This document shows, piece by piece, positions 33,538-42,525 of a stretch of 64,000 nt of DNA; positions within the stretch are counted from its first letter, which is position 1, and each line of letters starts with the position of its first letter. Where the stretch lies: assembly GCA_050291245.1 (NCBI GenBank), contig JBNKJP010000016.1:1-64000 (forward strand), given 5' to 3'. The translations under genes and the position numbers were made by a program. This DNA comes from Thiodiazotropha sp050291245. Its GTDB lineage: Bacteria > Pseudomonadota > Gammaproteobacteria > Chromatiales > Chromatiaceae. The notes under the pieces are model-generated. The model saw only the letters and a list, made by a program, of their open reading frames with translations, did not search any database and was not told where the DNA came from.

Positions 33538-34392
33538 ATGAATCCCGCCGTGATGTATGCCCTGCTCAGTCTGTTCTTCGCCGGTCTCAACGACCTGGTG
33601 TTCAAACGCTACGCGATCAAGACCCGCTCCCGGGGCACGATGGTTGCCGTCATTGGAGTGGTCTGGGCGGGAATGCAATTGCTGTTCAATCCGCCTGTCG
33701 GCGGCTGGCCGGTTTTCTCATCGGTCGACCTGCGGTTCGGCCTGAGCGCCGGAGTGGCGCTCACCCTTTCCAACCTGCTGCTGATCGAGAGTCTGACGCA
33801 TATCGAGGTCAGTCTCGGCTCCACGCTCTACCGCCTCAACACCCTGGGTGTGGTGGTGCTCTCGGTAGGATTCCTGGGGGAATCCCTGAGCCCGATACAG
33901 GCCACGGGCATCGCCTTCGGCATCCTCGCCGTATTCCTGTTGCTGCGGACAGGACAGAGCCAAACCCATGACCGGACATTCCGACGCTTCGTTATATGGG
34001 CCATCCTGGCCTCGCTGTTGCGCGCGATCTATGGGGTGTTGACCAAAGCCGGCCTGAATCAGGGTGCCGATGGGGGGCGAATGCTGCTGATCGCCGCCGG
34101 TTGCTGGATCCTGGGCGGCGTGCTCTACGCCCTGATCCGCGAAGAGGGATTCCAGGCACACGCCAAACCGCTACTGTATGGCGCAATATCGGGCCTGCTG
34201 GTGGCCTTGATCGTCAATTGCCTGGTCATGGCCATGGCCCTGGGAGACGCCAGCCGGGTGATTCCGATCGCCAACCTCAGTTTTCTGGCCGCGTTGATCC
34301 TGTCACTGCTGTTCGGTTGGGAGCGTCTCAGCGGGCGAAAATTCGTTGCGATTGTTTGTGCGGTCGTTTCTATCGTGCTGCTTTCATACTGA
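33538..34392 (+). CDS. EamA/DMT-family transporter
   Basis: The 284-residue protein has ten hydrophobic helices in two EamA halves (MYALLSLFFAGLNDLVFKRY, ALTLSNLLLIESLTHIEVSL; second half FVIWAILASLLRAIYGVLTK, SRVIPIANLSFLAALILSLL). DMT exporters move small metabolites, and the substrate is not readable. The N-terminal FxGLNDLVFKR is a somewhat diverged form of the usual motif. It is a single gene before the Tad cluster on the opposite strand. Confidence 0.88.
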   Translation: MNPAVMYALLSLFFAGLNDLVFKRYAIKTRSRGTMVAVIGVVWAGMQLLFNPPVGGWPVFSSVDLRFGLSAGVALTLSNLLLIESLTHIEVSLGSTLYRLNTLGVVVLSVGFLGESLSPIQATGIAFGILAVFLLLRTGQSQTHDRTFRRFVIWAILASLLRAIYGVLTKAGLNQGADGGRMLLIAAGCWILGGVLYALIREEGFQAHAKPLLYGAISGLLVALIVNCLVMAMALGDASRVIPIANLSFLAALILSLLFGWERLSGRKFVAIVCAVVSIVLLSY

Positions 34393-34429
34393 TCTAATAA
34401 GCAGACCCAATAGGCGATAATTGGAATAA

Positions 34430-35740
34430 TTAATACACGAGAACCGGCAGCCTCGCCCTGATGCCAAAATTCGCCCCACCTGAACCACCAACCGGCGCTT
34501 GCGGCGTGCAACTCGGTGAGAAATAGATCGTGGAGGCCCGATAACCGTTATCCCCAGGCGGATCCGCCCAAAGTGCCAAACCGCTACCGGGACCCGATTT
34601 GATCTGGTAGTGGTTCACGAACGAATTCCAACGTGCCCTGCCGTCCGTTTCGTCACTGCTCCAGTCACCCATCACCCTTGGCGCAACGGCATCGATCCTG
34701 TTGATGTTCACCGATCTGACGATCCATAAGATCTCCATGGTCGTGGCACCGATCAAGCGGTTGCACGGTCCGGGATTGCTGTCATCGCAATCGATCACGG
34801 GCAAGGTCATCGACCACACCTGGTCCGGCTCCCCGTCACCATCGCTGTCGGCTTGTTCCTGCCAACAGCGGTAGAGGTCGTCAAACACGGTCTGTACCTC
34901 ACCGCCGATCACATTGGTCTCACGGCCTAGCAGCATTTCCGGATTGTGCTTTACGCCGCACTCAAACATCGACCGGATCGTGCTGGTGTTCGCGCCGCCT
35001 GCGCATACTTCCGGTTGTCCAAAATCGGTCCACCCGGCGGTCTGATCGCCTGATTCGGAACTGGAGATAAAACGCCCGACCGAACAACTCCACTCTCCCG
35101 CGTCATTTCTCAGCCGCTCTTGGCAGATCGCTATCGGCGCATCCATTTCATCGGGCAGCAAGGTGCCGGAAAATCCCACGTAGGCCACCGATTTGGCTTG
35201 TGTTGGATAGTTATCGATTCCCAGCAAGGATCCGAATAATGCCTGCACCGGGGTCAGCTGGCGTGCCGTGACCACCTCGACGGCATTGATTTCGTTGAGA
35301 TCCAGATTGAGGTCTTGAAAACTTCTGAAGTCTCCGTCGGCATCGACCAGATCCGCAGGTGTGGTTACCCCGTTGGCACGAAATTCGCCGCCTCGTTCGA
35401 TGCCGTTGGCATCCGTCCCGGAAGCGAGGAATTGCCAGTGTCCGCGATCTGCGCTCAGAACCTCGACCGGAGATCCCTGACTCAGATTCGCCTGTGCGGC
35501 GGCACTGGCACCGTCCAATGCCGAGACACCACTCTGTCCGATGTTGATCGTCACGTCCGCGTTGTAGAGCAAACGCGCACCTTCCAGGGCACCGGCATCC
35601 GCCGCATTCTGCAGCTGACTCCGGCTCAGATAGAGATTGTTCATGTCGATCGCCAGAACACCGAATCCCAGCAGTACGGTCAGGGCGATCAACCAATGGA
35701 CAACGGATGCGCCTCTTTGTGTCATGGCTTGGGGGTTCAT
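34430..35740 (-). CDS. tadG: TadG-like pilus assembly protein
   Basis: GGAGAGGACC precedes the ATG at 35740. The 436-residue protein begins with the TadG/TadE N-terminal helix (GASVVHWLIALTVLLGFGVL) and the conserved YLSRSQLQNAADAGALEGAR. The rest is a periplasmic region with several Cys (ICQERLRNDAGEWSCSVG). No von Willebrand domain is evident. TadG proteins are minor components of Tad/Flp pili. It is the last gene of the Tad operon and is followed only by the convergent EamA gene. Confidence 0.88.
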   Translation of the reverse strand: MNPQAMTQRGASVVHWLIALTVLLGFGVLAIDMNNLYLSRSQLQNAADAGALEGARLLYNADVTINIGQSGVSALDGASAAAQANLSQGSPVEVLSADRGHWQFLASGTDANGIERGGEFRANGVTTPADLVDADGDFRSFQDLNLDLNEINAVEVVTARQLTPVQALFGSLLGIDNYPTQAKSVAYVGFSGTLLPDEMDAPIAICQERLRNDAGEWSCSVGRFISSSESGDQTAGWTDFGQPEVCAGGANTSTIRSMFECGVKHNPEMLLGRETNVIGGEVQTVFDDLYRCWQEQADSDGDGEPDQVWSMTLPVIDCDDSNPGPCNRLIGATTMEILWIVRSVNINRIDAVAPRVMGDWSSDETDGRARWNSFVNHYQIKSGPGSGLALWADPPGDNGYRASTIYFSPSCTPQAPVGGSGGANFGIRARLPVLVY

Positions 35741-35755
35741 GGTCCTCTCCAGATG

Positions 35756-36196
35756 TTAGTGGTCCATCATGTTCATGACGATCGTCGCCGTTAATTCGAT
35801 GCGGGTGATGTCGCCAAGAAAATGGGGCAGGAGAAAAAAATCGAACTCATGGGTAATCGACACACTGGCCGCATCACCTGGATCGACACCAACGCGGTTG
35901 ACCGTGAGGGTCGGCAAGGGATCGGTGGCCGCAAGGGACAGCAGCGACGAGGTGATATTGTCGGCCGCCTGTTGCGCTTGTGCATCGCTGGCACCTTGAA
36001 TCACCTCTCGTGCGGCGGCTCGCACACTGTTTGACAAGATCGCTTGATCGGACAGTGCCACACCAAAATCGACGATGACGGCGAGCACGATGAGAATCAG
36101 CGGTAACGTGACCATGAATTCGACGATCTCGGCGCCGGTTTGGTGTCGGAAGCGTTGCATCGAGCCTCTCGCTCGCAAATCCGTGTTAAGGCACAT
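35756..36196 (-). CDS. tadF: TadE/TadF-like minor pseudopilin, second copy
   Basis: The 146-residue frame carries a pilin-like N-terminal segment, GAEIVEFMVTLPLILIVLAV, preceded by a short basic leader. ATG 36196 (GGAG 9 nt upstream) and ATG 36160 (GAGAGG upstream) are both possible starts. Minor TadE/F pseudopilins are processed by the prepilin peptidase TadV and help initiate the pilus. Confidence 0.85.
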   Translation of the reverse strand: MCLNTDLRARGSMQRFRHQTGAEIVEFMVTLPLILIVLAVIVDFGVALSDQAILSNSVRAAAREVIQGASDAQAQQAADNITSSLLSLAATDPLPTLTVNRVGVDPGDAASVSITHEFDFFLLPHFLGDITRIELTATIVMNMMDH

Positions 36197-36202
36197 AGGA
36201 CA

Positions 36203-36691
36203 TCACTCCACGCCCAGGGTGAAACTCGATGTCAACGGGAGTCCCGTCACCCCGGCGAATGCGCTGATCACTAAATAATTATGGGGATAAGTGACATCGA
36301 CACTCACCTGATCCACCGATGAGACCTGCTGGGTCGCGCCGAGCATTTCCGTCCCATTGATCCTGAGCGTCATGGCCAGTCCACCCCTATCGGGATCAAT
36401 CAGCAGATTTGACGCCGTCCAGCTCATAACGCTGTCGGGCATCGCTCTTTTGAGGCGTTGATTCTGCTCAGGTGTCGTCGGGTCGAACAAATCCGGATCG
36501 ACCCAGAAAAGACTTGCCTGCCGTCCCCCTTCCCGGGAAGCATTGATGACGGTTCCCCGGTTGTATAAGGCAATGGCGAAATCGATAATCATGAAAAAAA
36601 CCAACAGAAACAAAAGGAACGTGATCATGAACTCGATCGTCTCAGCCCCCTGTTGTGTGCGTGTGCAACCCTTAAGCAGACCGTTTTTCAT
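36203..36691 (-). CDS. tadE: TadE-like minor pseudopilin
   Basis: The 162-residue protein has the class III pilin-like start QQGAETIEFMITFLLFLLVF and an NRGTVINASREGGRQASLFW segment typical of TadE. It has a Glu at the position needed for the prepilin peptidase and methylation (TIEF). It stands 13 bp before the TadD gene end and 7 bp from the next TadF-like gene, consistent with one operon. Confidence 0.88.
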   Translation of the reverse strand: MKNGLLKGCTRTQQGAETIEFMITFLLFLLVFFMIIDFAIALYNRGTVINASREGGRQASLFWVDPDLFDPTTPEQNQRLKRAMPDSVMSWTASNLLIDPDRGGLAMTLRINGTEMLGATQQVSSVDQVSVDVTYPHNYLVISAFAGVTGLPLTSSFTLGVE

Positions 36692-36703
36692 GCCGCTCTC
36701 GCA

Positions 36704-37654
36704 TTAGTAGGATGTGGCCGGATTTTGTTGCAGTGAGGCCAGGTGTTTGGCGTTGCGCGCGGCCAGTTCATAATAGACCGGCGAACGCTTGAGTGCTTCA
36801 TTGAAACAGTGTTTCGCCGCATCGAAGTGTCCGACCAGCATTGCCACGTAACCCACATCGTTGTAGGCCTGATACTCTTTCTCGGTTTTGGAGAAGGCTT
36901 GCAACGCCTTGTTAAAACGCCCGCTTTTGGCGTACACCAATCCCAGGTTTCGCCAAGCCAGTCGATAGCCGGAGTCGATTTTCAAGGTATCGAGAAACAG
37001 TTGCTCGGCCCGCGCCTGGTGACCCATGAGGTAGTACGAATAGCCCAGGTTATTCATGTAAACCGGTTGGTTTCCCTTCAGAGAAATCGCCATGAGGTAG
37101 TGGGTTTGCGCCTGATAGTGATTCTTTTGCATGTCTGCGATCACACCCATCACATTGAAGATTTGGGCGGAATGCGGCTCCAGTGTCCAGGCGCGATTGA
37201 GCAATTCCATGGCCTCGGTATACGCCCGCCGGTGCACCTTGAGCTTACCCGCTTCAATGAGTGCGCCAACATGTTTGGGCATCGCCTTCAGACAAAGCAG
37301 GAAGGCCAGTTCCGCACGTTTGAGATCCTTGCGGGAGAGATGCACGCGGCCGACCTTGTAAAGGGTCTCGCCATCGGCGCCCTCTTTCTCCAACGCCCGG
37401 ATATACTCGAACAGGGCGCGATCGGGATCTCCCCTGGCCCATGCCGCATCACCACGCGCAACCGCCTCTTTGGCCGAGGCGACCGGAAAGGCGGTGTTGT
37501 AGGTCAGGTAGGCGTCGTTGTCGCCGAGACCGGAGAACTCCGCTCGTAGAGCGGATTCGGACGGTACGCCCGCGCATCCGGACAACAGACCCATTCCCCA
37601 GAGCAACAACGAAATCAACGGGATTTTTCGATAATGCGAGGTTGCCTTACGCAT
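36704..37654 (-). CDS. tadD: TadD-like TPR lipoprotein
   Basis: The 316-residue protein has a lipoprotein signal ending LLSGCAGVPSE and about six tetratricopeptide repeats (for example LYKVGRVHLSRKDLKRAELA and PVYMNNLGYSYYLMGHQARA). TadD is an outer-membrane-associated assembly or secretin-piloting factor of the Tad system. It fits its place between tadC and tadE. Confidence 0.88.
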   Translation of the reverse strand: MRKATSHYRKIPLISLLLWGMGLLSGCAGVPSESALRAEFSGLGDNDAYLTYNTAFPVASAKEAVARGDAAWARGDPDRALFEYIRALEKEGADGETLYKVGRVHLSRKDLKRAELAFLLCLKAMPKHVGALIEAGKLKVHRRAYTEAMELLNRAWTLEPHSAQIFNVMGVIADMQKNHYQAQTHYLMAISLKGNQPVYMNNLGYSYYLMGHQARAEQLFLDTLKIDSGYRLAWRNLGLVYAKSGRFNKALQAFSKTEKEYQAYNDVGYVAMLVGHFDAAKHCFNEALKRSPVYYELAARNAKHLASLQQNPATSY

Positions 37655-37665
37655 GGTTTATCTCC

Positions 37666-38640
37666 TCATCCACCGGTCAGCTTTCCAAGGATGTCGGTCA
37701 GTACAAGAATCGCCGGACCCAGAAGTACCAGAAAAAACATGGGCATCATGCACAGCACGATCGGCATCAGCATGGTGAGACTCAATCGCGCCGCCCGCTC
37801 TTGTGCGCGCTGCAACCGCTTGTCACGCATCTCCTCGGCGAACACGCGCAGGCTTTGGCCGATGCTGGTGCCAAAACGCATGGCCTGTATCAACGTGGTC
37901 ACAAAGGCGCTGATGTCATCCAGACTGGTACGCCGTTCAAGCTCGTTGAGGGCGGCGTGGTTGTCCATGCCCGCGCGTGTCTGCATTTGCAGCAATTGCA
38001 ACTCGTCGGCCAGTTCCGGATGTTGCATGCCGATCTCATCAGCCACACGCATGATCGCCGCGTTCAATCCCAAGCCCGCTTCGCTGCACACGACCATCAG
38101 GTCGAGGGCGTCCGGCAGCGCATTACGTAACTTATCCTGGCGTTTCCGCACCGCGATCCTGAGCCAGTAATCCGGCGCGGCAAAGGCCAGGACACCCGAG
38201 AAGATCACAATACCCAGATCATCCAGCACCGGCCGTTGGGTAAACAGCACGATAGCGCTCAGCACCAGTATGGGTATAAGGATGAATCCAAGCAGCTTGA
38301 TGCCATAGAAGTAGGGCAGTGCGTTGGATGAACGATATCCGGCGACCTCCAGAAGATAAGCGATACCCGCCCGCTTCTCTTTCGCTTTGGGAATCAGAAA
38401 CGCACCCAGACGATGCAATAGGCTATCGGTTCTCTGCCTGTCGGAGGGCGTCGCAGCTTCTTGCTGTACCCCGTCAATACGTCTTTTGATCGGGTTGAGA
38501 AGGCTGGCGGCAAACAATGAGAAGGCGAGACTCAATGTAAACCCCACGATACTGAACAGGACGATTATCAATAGTTGCAACTGTTTGGCATCGCCCCCCT
38601 GGCCAGCCAGCCATTGCCCTATCTCCTGTAAAGCATTCAT
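37666..38640 (-). CDS. tadC: TadC-like inner membrane platform protein
   Basis: The 324-residue protein has the type II secretion F-family domain (LPDALDLMVVCSEAGLGLNA, IQAMRFGTSIGQSLRVFAEE) with membrane helices at both ends. TadB and TadC form the inner-membrane platform. It lies 11 bp from tadB. Confidence 0.93.
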   Translation of the reverse strand: MNALQEIGQWLAGQGGDAKQLQLLIIVLFSIVGFTLSLAFSLFAASLLNPIKRRIDGVQQEAATPSDRQRTDSLLHRLGAFLIPKAKEKRAGIAYLLEVAGYRSSNALPYFYGIKLLGFILIPILVLSAIVLFTQRPVLDDLGIVIFSGVLAFAAPDYWLRIAVRKRQDKLRNALPDALDLMVVCSEAGLGLNAAIMRVADEIGMQHPELADELQLLQMQTRAGMDNHAALNELERRTSLDDISAFVTTLIQAMRFGTSIGQSLRVFAEEMRDKRLQRAQERAARLSLTMLMPIVLCMMPMFFLVLLGPAILVLTDILGKLTGG

Positions 38641-38651
38641 TTCATCACTCC

Positions 38652-39629
38652 TTACACATCGATATTAACCAGATGCTTGAGCCAGAGGATGCCGACCACC
38701 ATCAACACGAAGGCACCCGTGGCCAACTGTTGTCCCAGCGGGTCGCGGATCAGGTCGGTTACCCAACCGGGCCGCATCAGCTCTGCCAGAGCCGCGAATA
38801 CAAATGGGATAATGGAGACAACCCAGGCGGTCCCGCGTCCTTCCGAGCTCAGGGTTCGTACACTGCGCTGGAAACGAAAACGACTGCGCAGCAGGGTGGC
38901 AATGCGCTCGAGCACCTCGGCCAGGTTTCCGCCGGTCTCCCGATGTATCAGCACCGCGGTAATGACTGCCATGACCGCAACATTGGGCATCCGGGCCAAC
39001 AAGCCAAACAGTGCGCTGCGCAGGTCGCCCCCATAATTCAATTCGTTAAAGACCTGTTCAAACTCCTTGCTCACGGGCTCCTTCATCTCGTTGGAGACGA
39101 CGTTCAGCGCCTCGCTGAACGGCAGTCCAGCCTTAAGCGAACGCGCAATGACAGACAGGGCGTTAGGCAGTTGCTCCTCGAACGCCTGCTGTCGTTTGCG
39201 CCGCCTCCGGATGAGGAAAAAGAATGGCAGACCGGTGATAGCCACTGCCAACAACAAGGCTGTCATGACATTTCCCGTGAACCAGCCGGTAACCAGAGCG
39301 CTGGCCAAACCCAGCATGACACTGCGTTGCGCAATGTGATGAGCCGGTTGATCCACGCCGGCCTGGGACGCAAGACTGGCTATCCGCTCCATCATCGGCA
39401 AAGTCTCCAACCAGCGCTCGAAACGCGACAGGTTCTGCAGCTGTTTTTTGCGCACCAGCGCGGCATGCATCCCGCCACCCGCGCTCTCGCCAAGGCTTCT
39501 GATGCGTTGACGCAAACGCCGCTTGGCCGCTCTCGATGAGCCCATCATCGGGGCGACGAAAGCTTGACTCATCAACAGCACTACAATGAATACCATAATT
39601 CCGAATAGAGTCGTGTTGTCCATGGGCAA
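38652..39629 (-). CDS. tadB: TadB-like inner membrane platform protein
   Basis: The 325-residue protein has a GspF-type domain (LPNALSVIARSLKAGLPFSE, IHRETGGNLAEVLERIATLL) and N-terminal and C-terminal membrane segments. It follows tadA by 8 bp and precedes tadC by 11 bp. The conserved polar stretch RRRRKRQQAFEEQLP lies before the F domain. Confidence 0.93.
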   Translation of the reverse strand: MPMDNTTLFGIMVFIVVLLMSQAFVAPMMGSSRAAKRRLRQRIRSLGESAGGGMHAALVRKKQLQNLSRFERWLETLPMMERIASLASQAGVDQPAHHIAQRSVMLGLASALVTGWFTGNVMTALLLAVAITGLPFFFLIRRRRKRQQAFEEQLPNALSVIARSLKAGLPFSEALNVVSNEMKEPVSKEFEQVFNELNYGGDLRSALFGLLARMPNVAVMAVITAVLIHRETGGNLAEVLERIATLLRSRFRFQRSVRTLSSEGRGTAWVVSIIPFVFAALAELMRPGWVTDLIRDPLGQQLATGAFVLMVVGILWLKHLVNIDV

Positions 39630-39637
39630 CCTCGTTG

Positions 39638-40996
39638 TCAGAGTGACGGTTGATACACCTCGAGACCGATATCGAGCCCCCGTTGGCGCAGTCGTTCCTG
39701 GAATCTGGGCACCACGCCCGTGGCCACGAACTCACCGAGCACCGCACCGTCCTTGTCCATGCCCCGGCGGTGGAAGCGAAAAATCTCCGACAGGGTGATG
39801 ATCTCTCCCTCCAGTCCTTGCACCTCCTGGATGCTGATCAGGCGTCGCACACCATCTTCTTGTCGCTCCAGCTGGATGATGATGTTCAGGGCTGAGGCGA
39901 TCTGCCCCCTCACCTGCCGGGTCGGCAGTTCGATGCCACTCATCGCCACCATGCTCTCCACCCGGACCAAGCCATCCCGGGCGGTATTGGCGTGGATGGT
40001 GGTAAGCGAGCCGTCGTGACCTGTGTTCATCGCCTGCAACATATCCAGGGCCTCGAGACCGCGCACCTCGCCGATGATGATGCGGTCGGGACGCATGCGC
40101 AGGCTGTTGCGCACCAAATCCCTCTGGGTCACCTCACCTTTGCCCTCGATATTGGGTGGGCGGGTCTCCAGGCGGACCTTATGGGGTTGTTGCAGCTGTA
40201 ACTCCGCGGAATCTTCGATGGTGATGATGCGTTCATTCGCTGGAATGAAACTTGAGAGCACATTTAACAAAGTGGTTTTTCCCGACCCCGTGCCACCGGA
40301 GATCAGGATATTGAGCCGGGCGCGGACGACCGCCTCGAGAACCTTGGCGATGGGTGGGGTCAATTCATGCCGCTCGATCAGGTGCTGCATGCTCAGGCAC
40401 TCGACGGCGAAACGGCGAATCGATAGCTGAGGTCCGTCGATGGCCAGTGGCGGAATGATGACATTGACGCGGGAGCCGTCCTGAAGCCGGGCGTCCACCA
40501 TGGGCGATGACTCGTCGATACGCCGGCCGACTCGGGAGACGATACGGTCGATGATGGTCATCAAGTGCCGTTCACTGTCGAAATGGACCGCTGAATGTTC
40601 CAGCTTACCCCGCCGCTCGATGTAGACCTGCCCGGGTCCGTTGACCAGGATGTCCGAAATGGCCGAATCGCTGAGTAACTGTTCCAGGGGACCCAAACCG
40701 AGAATCTCGTTTTCAATCTCCCGGATGATCCGTTGACGGGTGGGGATATTGAACGGAAGCGACTCTTGGGCCATAACACTTTCGCAACCTTCACGAATCA
40801 ACTTCCGTGCTTCGGCATCTCCCAGATTGGCCAGCATGGGTAGATCAAGCATCTTAACGATGCGATGGAAGATCTCCTGCTTCCAGGTCTTCTCATCGGA
40901 CGTGAGTCCATTCGCAACCGTCGAACCCAACCGTCCCGAGCCGGTTGAAAGTCTGTCGGTCTTGGCCAGCGTGTGTGTATTTCCGTTCATCTGCAT
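39638..40996 (-). CDS. tadA: TadA/CpaF secretion ATPase
   Basis: The 452-residue ATPase of the secretion superfamily has Walker A ISGGTGSGKTTLLNVLS, an Asp box IITIEDSAELQL, Walker B RPDRIIIGEVRGLEALDMLQ and a His box GHDGSLTTIHANTARDGLVR. It powers both extension and retraction of Tad pili. The N-terminal extension before RQRIIREIENEILGLGPLEQ is short. Motifs are intact. Confidence 0.96.
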   Translation of the reverse strand: MQMNGNTHTLAKTDRLSTGSGRLGSTVANGLTSDEKTWKQEIFHRIVKMLDLPMLANLGDAEARKLIREGCESVMAQESLPFNIPTRQRIIREIENEILGLGPLEQLLSDSAISDILVNGPGQVYIERRGKLEHSAVHFDSERHLMTIIDRIVSRVGRRIDESSPMVDARLQDGSRVNVIIPPLAIDGPQLSIRRFAVECLSMQHLIERHELTPPIAKVLEAVVRARLNILISGGTGSGKTTLLNVLSSFIPANERIITIEDSAELQLQQPHKVRLETRPPNIEGKGEVTQRDLVRNSLRMRPDRIIIGEVRGLEALDMLQAMNTGHDGSLTTIHANTARDGLVRVESMVAMSGIELPTRQVRGQIASALNIIIQLERQEDGVRRLISIQEVQGLEGEIITLSEIFRFHRRGMDKDGAVLGEFVATGVVPRFQERLRQRGLDIGLEVYQPSL

Positions 40997-41007
40997 CGTA
41001 CGCTACC

Positions 41008-42207
41008 TCAACCCTTTGCCGGCAATCCCAGCCAGCCCAGCAAGCCACCCGCGTGTTTCGGTTCCGGTTCGTCATCGCTAACAAGACGCCGGCTCAGATC
41101 GAGAATCGCCCGGCCCAGTGAAGAACGGCCCGCGCCATCCACCACGGGAACCCCGAGGTTGATGGAGGACGAAACCTGAGTGTAGTCACCTGGGATAGTC
41201 CCGATCGTCACATGGGGAAAGGCGTTTTTATAATCCTCCTCGCGCACTTCCGATTTTTTACTGAAGCGGTTGAGTAGGATCCTTACCCGCTCCGCCGAAA
41301 TCCCAACATGGTCATTGAGAATGTTCAACAGACGCTGAGTGTCTTGCAAATGAGTAAGCGATTGTTGCGTGACCACTACTAAGTGATCGAGGCGTTCCAG
41401 GATAGCCGCGATGGGACGATCGATACGCCGGGGCAGATCAATAATGATCATCTGATAAACCGAGTCGAGTACATCAAGCAGACGCACGACACGCTCATCG
41501 GCAATCTCATCGGGTAACACCAGTTCCCCCTTGGCCGACGACATGAGAGACAAACCACTGTCGTGCACTTGCACATAACCCGACAAGGCGGCGCTGTCCA
41601 ATGTCTCCGAAAACTCCAACGCGTTGATCAGACCTCCTTGCGGATTCATATTGAGATAGGTTGGCAAGCCGCCGAACTGGATATCAAAATCAAGCAGAAT
41701 CGTTTTTCGATACTGTTTACCCGCTAACGCAGCCGCGACATTGGCCGCAAGAAAACTGGCACCGCTTCCCCCCTTGGCATTGATAAAGGCAATCATGCGC
41801 GCGGAGCCATTCACCATTGAGGCTTGCCCTTCACGGCTCAACTCGATCAACCGCGCCGCCAGCATCTCCTCGGTGTAAGGCGGCGAAATCACATCTCGCG
41901 CGCCGGCATGCATGGCGCTGCGCAGTAACGCCACGTCACTCTGAGGACTGAGCACCAGGAAAGGGGGTCTTTGAGCGGGCAACGCCCTCAGTGCGGCGGG
42001 CAGGCAACTGCGCCAGTCACCATCCAGACAGAGCGCCAGAACATGGGGCATGGGCTCGTGTTCGCTGTCGCCCCAAAACAGGCCCTGACCATGGCCGAAG
42101 GTGTGGCTGCGCAAGGAAAGCTGGTGCTGGCCTTGTAACAGAGCCGCGATGCCCGCCACCGTATCCCGGGAACGGCCCAATAACATGATATCGCTTTTGT
42201 GTAACAT
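41008..42207 (-). CDS. tadZ: TadZ/CpaE pilus localisation ATPase
   Basis: The 399-residue protein has an atypical receiver-like N-terminal domain (residues 1-125) and a MinD/ParA-like ATPase with the P-loop AFINAKGGSGASFLAANVAA. The Lys-Gly-Gly-Ser-Gly-Ala variant of the deviant Walker A is usual in this family. It places Tad assembly sites in the cell. It lies between tadA and the small lipoprotein gene. Confidence 0.93.
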   Translation of the reverse strand: MLHKSDIMLLGRSRDTVAGIAALLQGQHQLSLRSHTFGHGQGLFWGDSEHEPMPHVLALCLDGDWRSCLPAALRALPAQRPPFLVLSPQSDVALLRSAMHAGARDVISPPYTEEMLAARLIELSREGQASMVNGSARMIAFINAKGGSGASFLAANVAAALAGKQYRKTILLDFDIQFGGLPTYLNMNPQGGLINALEFSETLDSAALSGYVQVHDSGLSLMSSAKGELVLPDEIADERVVRLLDVLDSVYQMIIIDLPRRIDRPIAAILERLDHLVVVTQQSLTHLQDTQRLLNILNDHVGISAERVRILLNRFSKKSEVREEDYKNAFPHVTIGTIPGDYTQVSSSINLGVPVVDGAGRSSLGRAILDLSRRLVSDDEPEPKHAGGLLGWLGLPAKG

Positions 42208-42238
42208 CTCATTCCTGACTGAGTTGTTGCCGGTTGCT

Positions 42239-42505
42239 CTATTTACCTAATTGGATCTGTATGAGCTTCTGTTCCACCTTTGCGGGATCCGCTGCATCCT
42301 TTCGATATGCCTGCCAAACGACCTCGCTTTTCTGTCCGTCCAGAGCGTAGCCACGATCGCCCGGTTGCACGGTCTGTCGTTCGATCGTATCGCGCACCGA
42401 AGATCCGAAATTACGATCCAGCAGCGTAGGTTCGGATTCACAACCAACAACAAACACGCCAAGTATCAGCATCAGAATGGACAGGCTGTTTTGGAATCTA
42501 GACAT
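42239..42505 (-). CDS. Small lipoprotein in the Tad operon
   Basis: The 88-residue protein has a lipoprotein signal (ILMLILGVFVVGC) followed by a polar domain without recognisable motif. Its place between the secretin and tadZ matches the short CpaD/RcpB-like lipoproteins of many Tad loci, but it is smaller than classical CpaD. A piloting or secretin-gating role is inferred from context. Confidence 0.75.
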   Translation of the reverse strand: MSRFQNSLSILMLILGVFVVGCESEPTLLDRNFGSSVRDTIERQTVQPGDRGYALDGQKSEVVWQAYRKDAADPAKVEQKLIQIQLGK

Positions 42506-42525
42506 GATACGTTCTCCACGAAGGA

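Noticed and set aside
33180..33605. Minus-strand ORF of 141 codons
   Set aside because: It runs across the hairpin after the DUF4382 gene and the glycosyltransferase stub in a different frame, and the only orderly part is a hydrophobic stretch without homologue.
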